From: Rhodospirillales bacterium CG15_BIG_FIL_POST_REV_8_21_14_020_66_15
GTDB lineage: Bacteria; Pseudomonadota; Alphaproteobacteria; Rhodospirillales; Casp-alpha2
Assembly: GCA_002781745.1 (NCBI GenBank)
Contig: PFFW01000152.1
Coordinates: 1-57,648, forward strand
Direction of reading: 5' to 3'
Length of the DNA stretch: 57,648 bases
Shown here one piece after another: positions 50,808 to 57,648 of this stretch. The notes beneath the pieces were generated by a model. It had not been told where the DNA came from, ran no database searches, and saw only the letters and a program-made list of their open reading frames with translations. Both the position numbers and the translations under genes were made by a program. Numbering within the stretch: position 1 is the stretch's first letter; each line of letters starts with the position of its first letter.

Positions 50808-52274
50808 TCAGAACCGGAAGTAGATGAAGGCGTCCGTGTCCGCCGAAGTCCAGAACAGGACACCGAACGCCATCACGTAATAGGCGCTCCAGCGTTGCCA
50901 GCGTGGACGGGTCGTGCGCCATTTCTCGGCAAGACCCTCGGGTAGGGTGTGCCAGACAAAGAGCGCGGAGACCGCGGCTGACAGGGCGAGGAACTCGGCC
51001 ATGCTTCCGTCGCTGTCGGCGACCACGCGGGCAATCGCCTCGCCGGTTTCAAGCTGTCCGGCGATGCCGGTAAACAGGTGGGTCGAGATGTAAAACGCGT
51101 CATCGAGCGAACTCGCGCGGAAGAAAATCCAGGCGAAGCACACGAACGTGAAGGTCGCGACGAGACTGAGCACATCGCGCGTCATCGGCAGGCGGCCGAG
51201 GCCGATGGCGCCGGTTAACCGCCGGCGCATTCCTGCGGTCAGTTGCGACAGGATCAGGGCGAGGCCGTGGAGCCCTCCCCAGACGACGAACGTCCAGTTC
51301 GCGCCATGCCACAGGCCGCTTAGCAGAAACACGATGGCGAGATTGCGCGACCTGATCGTCATTCCCCGGCGGTTGCCGCCGAGCGGAATGTAGACGTAGT
51401 CGCGGAACCAGGTGGAAAGCGAGATATGCCAGCGATGCCAGAATTCGCCGATGGAACGGGCTCCGTAGGGGCGGTCGAAATTCCGCATCAACTCGATTCC
51501 GAGGATGCGCGCCGACCCCCGGGCGATATCCACATAGGCGGAGAAATCGCAATAGACCTGAAAGGCGAAGAATACGGTCGCGATCAGGAGCGGCAGCCCC
51601 GCGTATGCCGTATGCCCGGCATAGGCGGTATCGACATAGGGCGCCAGGTTGTCGGCGATGACGACCTTCTTGAACGTGCCCCAGAGGATGAGAAGGCCGC
51701 CCGAGGTAACGGCTTCCGGGTCCAGTCGGGCGGTCCTCCGGAGCTGCGGCAGAAGCCGCCGTGCGCGTTCGATCGGCCCGGCGATGAGTTGGGGGAAGAA
51801 CGAGATATAGAGGCTGAGCAGGCCGACATGCCGTTCCGCCGGGACGCCGCCCTTGTGGACGTCGATCACGTAGCCGACGGCCTGGAACGTAAAGAAGGAA
51901 ATGCCGAGAGGCAGCAGGATGTCGAAGCCCAGCGACGCACGGTGGCCCTCTGACAGCATGAGGGCGCCACTCGCCGATTCCAGGAAGAACGACAGGTATT
52001 TGTAGACGAACAGCGGCGCCAGCAGCGCCACGAGCGTGACCGAGAGCAGGATCGCCCGATGCCGGTCGTTCCGCACCGCTTCCAAAAGGCGCCCGGCGGC
52101 GTAGGCGGTCAGCGAAACGAAGATCAACAGCGGCAGGTATTGGGCGTCGCCGACCGCGTAGAATGCGTAGCTCGCGGCAAGCAGCAGTATCCAGCGGAAC
52201 CGGTACGGCAGCGCAAAGTACAGCACCGCGCAGGCAACGAAGAAGACCAGGTATTCTCTCGACGTGAAGACCAT
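50808..52274 (-). CDS. MBOAT-family O-acyltransferase (AlgI-like)
   Basis: A 488-residue membrane enzyme with the MBOAT marks: FFPQLIAGPIERARRLLPQL, FWHRWHISLSTWFRDYVYIPLGGNR and the catalytic-His segment LSGLWHGANWTFVVWGGLHG. It carries acetyl groups from the cytoplasm to a periplasmic glycan together with the AlgJ-like protein downstream. ATG 52274 was chosen because the N-terminal helices begin right after it. First gene of its operon. Confidence 0.93.
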   Translation of the reverse strand: MVFTSREYLVFFVACAVLYFALPYRFRWILLLAASYAFYAVGDAQYLPLLIFVSLTAYAAGRLLEAVRNDRHRAILLSVTLVALLAPLFVYKYLSFFLESASGALMLSEGHRASLGFDILLPLGISFFTFQAVGYVIDVHKGGVPAERHVGLLSLYISFFPQLIAGPIERARRLLPQLRRTARLDPEAVTSGGLLILWGTFKKVVIADNLAPYVDTAYAGHTAYAGLPLLIATVFFAFQVYCDFSAYVDIARGSARILGIELMRNFDRPYGARSIGEFWHRWHISLSTWFRDYVYIPLGGNRRGMTIRSRNLAIVFLLSGLWHGANWTFVVWGGLHGLALILSQLTAGMRRRLTGAIGLGRLPMTRDVLSLVATFTFVCFAWIFFRASSLDDAFYISTHLFTGIAGQLETGEAIARVVADSDGSMAEFLALSAAVSALFVWHTLPEGLAEKWRTTRPRWQRWSAYYVMAFGVLFWTSADTDAFIYFRF

Positions 52275-52756
52275 GGATACGGTTCCGCGGGATTCGACAT
52301 GCGTCGCCGGCTCACCGGCAGCCCGGGTGCTCCTCGCCCGCCCGGCCCTCACTGGCAAAGTGGGCGCGAGAGGCGCTTGATGACGCCCTTCCCTCGCAGA
52401 TGCACGTCGGACAAAACCGCTTTTTTCTCTGTTGCACCTTGCTTGGCACGCGCAACTGAAATGACGATACATTGTATCGGCACGTATGAGATGTGATAAT
52501 TCGGTGGCAACTATTCCGGCCGGAACGTGGATATCTTATTGTTCCAACAGCATTTTCGAAGCATTCTGGTCCCGTTCCCGAGGCGTTCGTGTGGCATCTA
52601 GGCAGGTGCGAATACCGCAACCGCTTCCGTATCGGCGACATGCAGCCTGGATCCCGGGCGGGCGGAGGCACGATGCCAGCCGCCATATTGACAAAGGCCC
52701 CCGCAAGGGGGCTTTTTCATGGGCAGAAAAGACCATTCCAAGAGGAATTCCTCCCG
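52275..52756. other. Intergenic region with a short terminator/attenuator hairpin
   Basis: No gene seen in 482 bases. A strong hairpin GCCCCC-GCAA-GGGGGC followed by TTTTT (52697-52717) stands 40 bases before the FAH-family gene. It may end an unseen small transcript or attenuate the downstream gene. TTGACA occurs just before it (around 52689) but would initiate after the gene start region unless another -10 is used. Confidence 0.55.
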
Positions 52757-53623
52757 ATGAGACTGATGATGTTCGAAGCGTCCGGCGCGCCGCACCTGGG
52801 CGTCGTCGAGGGTGACAGGGTGATCGACCTGGCCGCCGCCGACCCGGCGTTGCCGAAGACCCTGTTGGCCTTGATCGAGGCCGGACCGGAAGCGCTCGCC
52901 CGCGCCGCCGCCGCGGTCAAGGGGGCGGGCGAGGGGGCGATGCTGGCGCTCAAGGACGTCAGGCCGGCGCTGCCGATCGAGACGCCCGGCAAGTTCGTCT
53001 GCGTCGGCCTGAACTATGCCGCGCACGCGCGCGAGGGCGGCCACGACATTCCGAAATATCCTTCGCTCTTCGTGCGCTTGCCGACGTCCCTGGTCGCCGC
53101 AGAGGCGCCGGTGATCCTGCCCAAGGTGTGCGACCAGCTCGACTACGAGGCCGAACTGACCTTCGTCATCGGCCGTGGCGGGCGCGCCATTCCCGAGGAC
53201 AAGGCGCTGGACCACGTGTTCGGCTACACCCTGTTCAACGACGTTTCCGTGCGCGCTTGGCAGCGCTATACCCCGCAATGGACCCAGGGCAAGAACTTCG
53301 ACGGCACCGGGCCGCTCGGCCCCGTCGTGGTGACGCCGGACGAATTGCCCGTGGGGGCTTCGGGCCTGCGCATTACGTCCAGGGTCAACGGCGAGACGCG
53401 CCAGGATTCCAACACCGGCGACATGATCTTCGGCGTGGCGCGCCTGATCGCCATTCTATCCGAATTCATGACCCTGGAGCCCGGCGACGTGATCGCCACG
53501 GGCACGCCCTCGGGTGTCGCCCATGCCATGAAACCGCCGGGCTGGATGAAGGCTGGAGACCGGGTCGAGGTCGAGATCGAGGGCATCGGCGTCCTCGGCA
53601 ATCCCATCGTCGCCGAAGCCTGA
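52757..53623 (+). CDS. Fumarylacetoacetate hydrolase-family protein
   Basis: A 288-residue FAH-fold enzyme. Metal ligands are supplied by YEAELTFVIGR and the acidic residues before it; the loop GYTLFNDVSVRAWQRYTPQWTQGKNFDG and the end LEPGDVIATGTPSGV are typical of 2-oxo-acid hydrolases and decarboxylases such as ureidoglycolate lyase-like and acylpyruvase proteins. The substrate cannot be told. AGAGGAA stands ahead of the ATG. A hairpin (53635-53654) follows the stop. Confidence 0.9.
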   Translation: MRLMMFEASGAPHLGVVEGDRVIDLAAADPALPKTLLALIEAGPEALARAAAAVKGAGEGAMLALKDVRPALPIETPGKFVCVGLNYAAHAREGGHDIPKYPSLFVRLPTSLVAAEAPVILPKVCDQLDYEAELTFVIGRGGRAIPEDKALDHVFGYTLFNDVSVRAWQRYTPQWTQGKNFDGTGPLGPVVVTPDELPVGASGLRITSRVNGETRQDSNTGDMIFGVARLIAILSEFMTLEPGDVIATGTPSGVAHAMKPPGWMKAGDRVEVEIEGIGVLGNPIVAEA

Positions 53624-53634
53624 CCGGCAAAATA

Positions 53635-53654
53635 GGGGCGGCCTTGGCCGCCCC
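53635..53654 (+). terminator. Hairpin after the FAH-family gene
   Basis: GGGGCGGCC-TT-GGCCGCCCC forms a perfect 9-bp stem (with a slightly larger real loop) 12 bases after the stop codon. Only TTCCCC follows, so termination may be inefficient. Confidence 0.55.
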
Positions 53655-53733
53655 TTCCCCTGTGACAGGACGTCGTTCGCGGGTATGATGGGACGTCGCT
53701 GCGCGTATCGCCGGGCAGAGGGGGAGTAAGGCC

Positions 53734-54168
53734 ATGAACGGACTGTATCGGTCGACCGTCGTCACCGCCCTGGTGCTGGGCATCTTGCTGGCCGCGTCGG
53801 GCCATGCCCGCGCGGCGGACGGGCGCATCGGGGTGGAACTCAACAAGCTGGAGCCGCTCGCCAACGCCTGCCGCGCCTATCTGGTGCTGACCAACAAGGC
53901 GGGCGCGGCGTTCAGCGATCTCAAGCTGGACCTCGTGATCTTCGACAAGGACGGCATTGTCGCCCGCCGCATCGCAGTGCAGGGCGGGCCCGTGCCGGAC
54001 GGCAAGACCACGCTCAAGGTGTTCGACGTCGAGGGGGTGCAATGCGCCAACGTCGGCCGTTTCCTTCTGAACGGCGTCATGACCTGCGAGGCCCGGGACG
54101 GCAAGCGCGGCGACTGCGTTTCGCTGATAGACACCTCGTCGCGCGCCGCGGCACCGCTAATCAAGTGA
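53734..54168 (+). CDS. Secreted hypothetical protein with conserved cysteines
   Basis: A 144-residue exported protein: signal peptide (about 1-28, cleavage at ARA), then a compact domain with four cysteines (NACRAY, VQCANV, MTCEAR, GDCVSL). The Tat-less, small, cysteine-containing layout suggests a disulfide-bonded periplasmic protein. I do not recognise a family with certainty; similar proteins appear in purple nonsulfur-type alphaproteobacteria. GGGGGAG precedes the ATG. Confidence 0.75.
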   Translation: MNGLYRSTVVTALVLGILLAASGHARAADGRIGVELNKLEPLANACRAYLVLTNKAGAAFSDLKLDLVIFDKDGIVARRIAVQGGPVPDGKTTLKVFDVEGVQCANVGRFLLNGVMTCEARDGKRGDCVSLIDTSSRAAAPLIK

Positions 54169-54178
54169 CAGGATTTAT

Positions 54179-54349
54179 CTAGGTCAGGCTGTTGGGATCG
54201 CTGGGATTGGCGAAGCGCAGCGGCGCCGTCGGCGCCGATCGTCCGTCCCTGGGCGACGTGGCCTGACCTCCTTGGATGGCGCGGCCCTTCGAGATCGCGC
54301 TGACGGCCGCGAGCACGGCCTGGGGCTTGAGGGCGCGCCACAGGAACAT
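54179..54349 (-). CDS. Small hypothetical protein coupled to bfd
   Basis: A 56-residue reading frame whose ATG lies one base after the bfd stop (TGACATG). It begins MFLWRALKPQAVLAAVSAIS and ends in a Pro/Asn-rich tail. Position and codon usage support translation by coupling, but no family is recognised and the length is marginal. Confidence 0.5.
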   Translation of the reverse strand: MFLWRALKPQAVLAAVSAISKGRAIQGGQATSPRDGRSAPTAPLRFANPSDPNSLT

Positions 54350-54350
54350 G

Positions 54351-54572
54351 TCAACCCGCCACGGCAAGGCCCGGCGCGCCGAACAGGGGTTCGGCGGCGG
54401 GTTCGGGTTCGCGGTCCGCTTCGCGGATAGCATCGGCCATGTCGCGTTCGCATTTGCCACAGCAGGGGGCGCAGTCGAAGTACGTATGCACGTCGTCCCA
54501 TTTCCGGGCGCCGGAGCGCACCGCTTCCTTGACTTCCGTTTCGGTGATTCCGTTGCAATTGCAGACGTACAT
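54351..54572 (-). CDS. bfd: Bacterioferritin-associated ferredoxin
   Basis: A 73-residue [2Fe-2S] protein with the four ligands of Bfd: CNC at the N-terminus (MYVCNCNGITETEV) and CAPCCGKC near residue 35. It reduces the iron core of bacterioferritin to release iron. ATG 54572 is preferred. Two Fur boxes lie just upstream, so it should be induced under iron shortage, as usual for bfd. The bacterioferritin gene itself is not in the window. Confidence 0.9.
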   Translation of the reverse strand: MYVCNCNGITETEVKEAVRSGARKWDDVHTYFDCAPCCGKCERDMADAIREADREPEPAAEPLFGAPGLAVAG

Positions 54573-54602
54573 GTGGAGCGTTCCCGGCGATAGGCCTATC
54601 TT

Positions 54603-54643
54603 GAAAATGATTATCATTTGTCTTGCGAATGATTGTCAATATC
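54603..54643 (-). promoter_or_regulatory. Double Fur box ahead of bfd
   Basis: GAAAATGATTATCATTTGT (54603-54621) and GCGAATGATTGTCAATATC (54625-54643) each match 14 of 19 bases of the Fur consensus and are 22 bases apart, 31-71 bases from the bfd start. Confidence 0.8.
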
Positions 54644-54699
54644 GGAATTTCCGCTGCTGATTTCAAGGCCAAGGGACAGGACGATGGCCGATTTTTTTG

Positions 54700-54992
54700 G
54701 GTTCATCCGGTGATTCCGCGACCTGCCGATCCTGGACGCCCGGACCGCCTGGGAATGCTGGTTCGCCCGCGCTATCGACAGCGGCATCAAACCGCTCGTC
54801 GCCTTCGCCAAAAGGCTCCAAGCCTACCTACCGGGCATCGTCGCCCATGCCAGATGGTCGCTCCACACCAGCCTGCTCGAAGGCTTCAACAACGAGATCA
54901 AGGTCATCAAGCGAATGGCCCACGGATTCCGCGACGACCAATACTTCTTCCTCAAAATCCGAACCGTCTTCTCCGGAATCACCGGATGAACC
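54700..54992 (+). mobile_element. ISL3-family remnant: both inverted repeats plus a transposase C-terminal stub
   Basis: Perfect 19-base terminal inverted repeats, GGTTCATCCGGTGATTCCG (54700-54718) and its reverse complement (54974-54992), enclose 255 bases. The inside codes for the last 90 residues of an ISL3-type transposase (DLPILDARTAWEC..., SLLEGFNNEIKVIKRMAHGF, FLKIRTVFSGITG, stop 54987-54989) with no start. The left end has lost everything from the repeat to the catalytic core. No clear target duplication was found. Confidence 0.8.
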
Positions 54993-55122
54993 AAAAATTT
55001 CACGCTGATGGTGGTGCGGATGCCAGGCGCGCGGCGGGGAGACGACGTTGCCGTGCTTTTAAGATATCAATATTCATGATATATATTCAAAAATTATATC
55101 TTTTATTATGAGATTGATTCAC

Positions 55123-56001
55123 ATGGAATTTTCCGATCTCCGCCTCTTCGAGACCGTCGCCCGCACCGGCGCCATGAACCGGGCGGCGGTTGAGCTTAAC
55201 ACCGTGCAATCGAACGTGACGGCGCGCGTCCGTGTGTTGGAGGAAGGCTTGGGAACGGCGCTGTTCGAGCGGCATTCGCGGGGCGTGCGACTGACGCCGG
55301 CGGGCGAGCGCCTGCTGCCCTTCGCCAAGGCGGCGGCGCGGCTGATCGATGATGCGCGCCGTGCCGTGGCCGACGACGGTGTGCCGCGAGGCGAACTGGT
55401 CATCGGCTCCCTGGAAACCACGGCGGCCATGCATTTGTCGCCGGTCCTGACCGGGTTCGCGCGCAGTCATCCAAGCGTCGACTTGGCGATCCGCACGGGT
55501 ACCACGGCGGAACTGACCGAGGACGTTCTGGAGAACCGGGTCGAAGGGGCCTTTGTCTGCGGCCCTCTGGACCATCCGGACATCCTTGCCGAGACGGCTT
55601 TCCACGAGGATCTGGTTGCCGTCACCGCGCCGGGGGTCGAGGATCTGCGCGCCCTTGCCCGAAACGGCGAGGTCAAGATCGTCGTCCTGCGGGTCGGCTG
55701 CTCCTATCGCCGCAAGCTGGAGGAGGTGCTGGCCGCGCGAGGCGTGACGGGCCTGCGCACCCTTGAATTCGGCACCATCGAAACGATCCTGGGCTGCGTG
55801 GCGGCGGGTGTCGGCGTGACCTTGTTGCCGCGCGGCATCGCGCGGGAGCTGGCGGAAAGGGGCCGCGTGCGCCTGCATGCCCTGCCGGCCCGCGAAGGGC
55901 GAGTGACGACGCTGTTCATCCGCCGGCGCGACGGCTACCGCTCTCCGGCCATGGCCGCCTTCATGGATCACCTCTATCCCGTGCGCGCGGCGGCGCAGTA
56001 G
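55123..56001 (+). CDS. LysR-family transcriptional regulator
   Basis: A 292-residue regulator. The N-terminal helix-turn-helix is standard (MEFSDLRLFETVARTGAMNR, LNTVQSNVTARVRVLEEGLG, FERHSRGVRLTPAGE), followed by a periplasmic-binding-like effector domain that starts GELVIGSLETTAAMHLSPVL. I chose ATG 55123, the usual LysR start, over ATG 55108. The usual divergent target gene is absent: the IS remnant lies upstream, past an AT-rich stretch (55060-55105), so its target may have been lost. Confidence 0.88.
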   Translation: MEFSDLRLFETVARTGAMNRAAVELNTVQSNVTARVRVLEEGLGTALFERHSRGVRLTPAGERLLPFAKAAARLIDDARRAVADDGVPRGELVIGSLETTAAMHLSPVLTGFARSHPSVDLAIRTGTTAELTEDVLENRVEGAFVCGPLDHPDILAETAFHEDLVAVTAPGVEDLRALARNGEVKIVVLRVGCSYRRKLEEVLAARGVTGLRTLEFGTIETILGCVAAGVGVTLLPRGIARELAERGRVRLHALPAREGRVTTLFIRRRDGYRSPAMAAFMDHLYPVRAAAQ

Positions 56002-56109
56002 GGCGCCGGAAGTATCACGGGGCCCGCACGCCGGCGCAACCCCCGGTCGGGACATGCCGCGGCACGGACCGCCAATCCGTTCATGAGGCGATAGCCTCGC
56101 GGAGGTTGG

Positions 56110-57639
56110 TTAGTTAGCCACCATCGCCGTGGGCAGGATCACGGTAATGATCGTGCCCGCCCCTTGTTCACTTTCGATCGTCATGTCGCCGTCATGCAGG
56201 TCGACCAGGGACTTCACAATAGCCAGGCCGAGGCCCATTCCCTCGTGGTTGTCGACGGCCTCCATGCCGAATTTGGTGAACGGGTCGGTGAGGGAATTTA
56301 TCTTGTCCCCGGGAATGCCGATGCCGGTGTCCCTGACCTGAAGAACGTGCCTGGCATTGTTCGCGGAGACGGCGATCGTGACATTGCCGCCCTGGGGAGT
56401 GAACTTGACGGCGTTCGACAGCAAATTCAGCAAGATTTGCCTGATCGCCCGGGGATCGGCAACCAACGGCCGCAGGCTCTCTTGGATGTCGACGCCGCAG
56501 GTCACGCCTTTTCTTGCCGCCAGGGACTCCATGACTCGAACGCATTCGTCGGCGATCTTGTCAACTTCAATGGGTTCCCGTTCGATGGAGACCTTGCCCG
56601 CCTCGATGCGGGACAGGTCCAGCACGTCGTTGATGAGTTCGAGAAGCAGACGTGCGCTGACATGGATGTCGCGGGAGTACTCGCGGTACTTGGGGTTTTC
56701 CATGGCCCCCAGGTACTGTTCGTTCATGATTTCGGAAAATCCGAGGATCGCGTTCAGCGGCGTCCGCAATTCGTGACTCATGTTGGCAAGAAACTGGCTT
56801 TTCGCGCGATTGGCCAGTTCGGCGGACTGCGTCGCCGCTTCCAGTTTGCGGGCCTGGCTGGTGATGACCAAGTCGGCGCGCCGAACGATGATGAACAAAA
56901 CCACGTACAGAACAGCGAGAATCCCGATGACCACGGCCGAGAACCACGTCGTATGGGTGATGACCGATGCGACCCCGGCGGAAACATCCGTGTAGAGTTC
57001 GAAAATACCCTCGACCGACCCGTCGGGGCTCCAGATCGGCAGGTAGGATTCGACAATGTGGCGGTCGCGCAGGACCCCGTCGAGGCCGTTGAACGTCTTA
57101 CGAAAACTGAATTCGCTCTGCGGGTTTCGAGAGTTCACGGTCAAGGCGAATGTATGGTCGTTGCTCTTGTCGTAGCCGATCAGGTCGAATTTCGTGGCGA
57201 AGACCGTAAGCCCGTCCAGGCGGTAGATCTTGACCGCAACCACATCGAGTCCCCTGGTCAAGTCCCTGACCACTTCGAGTATCTGGCCCGTTTCCGGCCG
57301 TGCGCGCAACGCCTCGCCCGTGGAGGGTGCGGTCTTCGTTATGTAGTCCGAAAACCGAGGCCAGATCGCGTTGGCGAACGCACGGGACAGGGTCAGGTTG
57401 TCGCGCTGAACTTCTTCCGTCACCTGCCGGATTCCGAGGGCGTGGAACAGGCCCGCGAGCACGATGGCCAGAAGGACGAAGGCGAACGCACTGGTCAGCG
57501 AAAAGTATCGTAGAAGCCGGAACAAAATGCCCCCTGGACATGTCGGCGCGTCAAATCGCGCTGGAGATTCACAAGACCTTGACCCTTTTACCCCCCGTAA
57601 CTCGGGGCACCGTCGCGAGTTTCGTATCAAGATTCGCAT
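56110..57639 (-). CDS. Membrane sensor histidine kinase, orphan
   Basis: A 509-residue kinase close to the window edge. Two membrane segments (about 48-68 and 235-260) flank a periplasmic domain of about 165 residues; then H-box FLANMSHELRTPLNAILGFS and HATPase_c with LLSNAVKFT, DTGIGIP and GLGLAIVKS. The long N-terminal extension before the first helix is doubtful; a TTG start just before FRLLRYFSLT is an alternative. No partner regulator is seen. It is related in layout to the kinase at 23906. Confidence 0.88.
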   Translation of the reverse strand: MRILIRNSRRCPELRGVKGSRSCESPARFDAPTCPGGILFRLLRYFSLTSAFAFVLLAIVLAGLFHALGIRQVTEEVQRDNLTLSRAFANAIWPRFSDYITKTAPSTGEALRARPETGQILEVVRDLTRGLDVVAVKIYRLDGLTVFATKFDLIGYDKSNDHTFALTVNSRNPQSEFSFRKTFNGLDGVLRDRHIVESYLPIWSPDGSVEGIFELYTDVSAGVASVITHTTWFSAVVIGILAVLYVVLFIIVRRADLVITSQARKLEAATQSAELANRAKSQFLANMSHELRTPLNAILGFSEIMNEQYLGAMENPKYREYSRDIHVSARLLLELINDVLDLSRIEAGKVSIEREPIEVDKIADECVRVMESLAARKGVTCGVDIQESLRPLVADPRAIRQILLNLLSNAVKFTPQGGNVTIAVSANNARHVLQVRDTGIGIPGDKINSLTDPFTKFGMEAVDNHEGMGLGLAIVKSLVDLHDGDMTIESEQGAGTIITVILPTAMVAN

Positions 57640-57648
57640 ATCAAGGCA

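Noticed and set aside
48748-50823. A 691-codon open frame on the plus strand
   Set aside because: It lies antisense to the flippase and AlgJ-like genes, which have clear membrane helices and motifs; its translation is low-complexity His/Arg/Glu-rich, as expected for the shadow of a GC-rich gene.

Overview
The window is GC-rich with long, tightly packed operons. Its gene families (several TM-anchored histidine kinases, DUF2478, DUF302, NrtS, cytochrome P460, PAS proteins) fit a metabolically versatile alphaproteobacterium, probably of the Rhodospirillales. That placement is inference from gene content. No rRNA, tRNA or CRISPR array was seen.

Region 1 (181-10695) is an anaerobic respiratory island. 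A minus-strand operon encodes a PhnD-type periplasmic binding protein, a histidine kinase, a sigma-54 activator (NtrC type) and a DUF2478 protein. Divergent from it is a plus-strand operon: a membrane-anchored 12-heme cytochrome c, a Tat-exported four-cluster ferredoxin, a Tat-exported molybdopterin oxidoreductase and its TorD chaperone. The layout matches the AioXSR/ArxXSR logic used for arsenic oxyanions, but the catalytic subunit lacks the ArrA and ArxA signature motifs as I remember them and has Asp in place of the third FeS cysteine. The intergenic region shows a complete control circuit. A perfect FNR box sits at exactly -41.5 of a -10 element for the sensor operon. For the enzyme operon there are paired GTTACC dyads, an IHF site and a -24/-12 promoter.

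Region 2 (11124-21733) is a metal and metalloid defence island: an HlyD/DevC/DevA-type ABC exporter, the chromate transporter ChrA, and a minus-strand arsenic operon arsR-arsC-acr3-MBL hydrolase-gapdh-arsJ. A MerR regulator with the mercury-type cysteine triad and a small thioredoxin-like protein lie upstream in the same direction. The operon covers both arsenite efflux (ArsC/Acr3) and the 1-arseno-3-phosphoglycerate route (GAPDH/ArsJ).

Region 3 (21857-41455) is mixed periplasmic redox and signalling: PAS and histidine kinase proteins, two DUF302 proteins, a YeeE/TsuA-type sulfur transporter, TlpA-like and DUF3179 proteins, a chemoreceptor and a TetR regulator with three clear operator copies. 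It also holds an AhpD-like protein, NrtS, a cytochrome c, a cupredoxin, and two secreted proteins built on a CNPC repeat. One of these is fused to a cytochrome P460 domain, the other is an 89-residue protein made almost only of repeats. They look like metal or metalloid buffers and are the least familiar feature here.

Region 4 (41456-52274) makes or decorates a surface glycan: a SAF-domain oxidoreductase, two glycosyltransferases, glucose-1-phosphate cytidylyltransferase, two sugar-modifying enzymes, a flippase, an AlgJ-like protein and an MBOAT acyltransferase, with the remnant of a GMC oxidoreductase in the middle. Region 5 (52757-57639) has a fumarylacetoacetate hydrolase-family enzyme, a secreted hypothetical protein, Fur-controlled bacterioferritin-associated ferredoxin, a 293-bp ISL3-type remnant, a LysR regulator and another histidine kinase.
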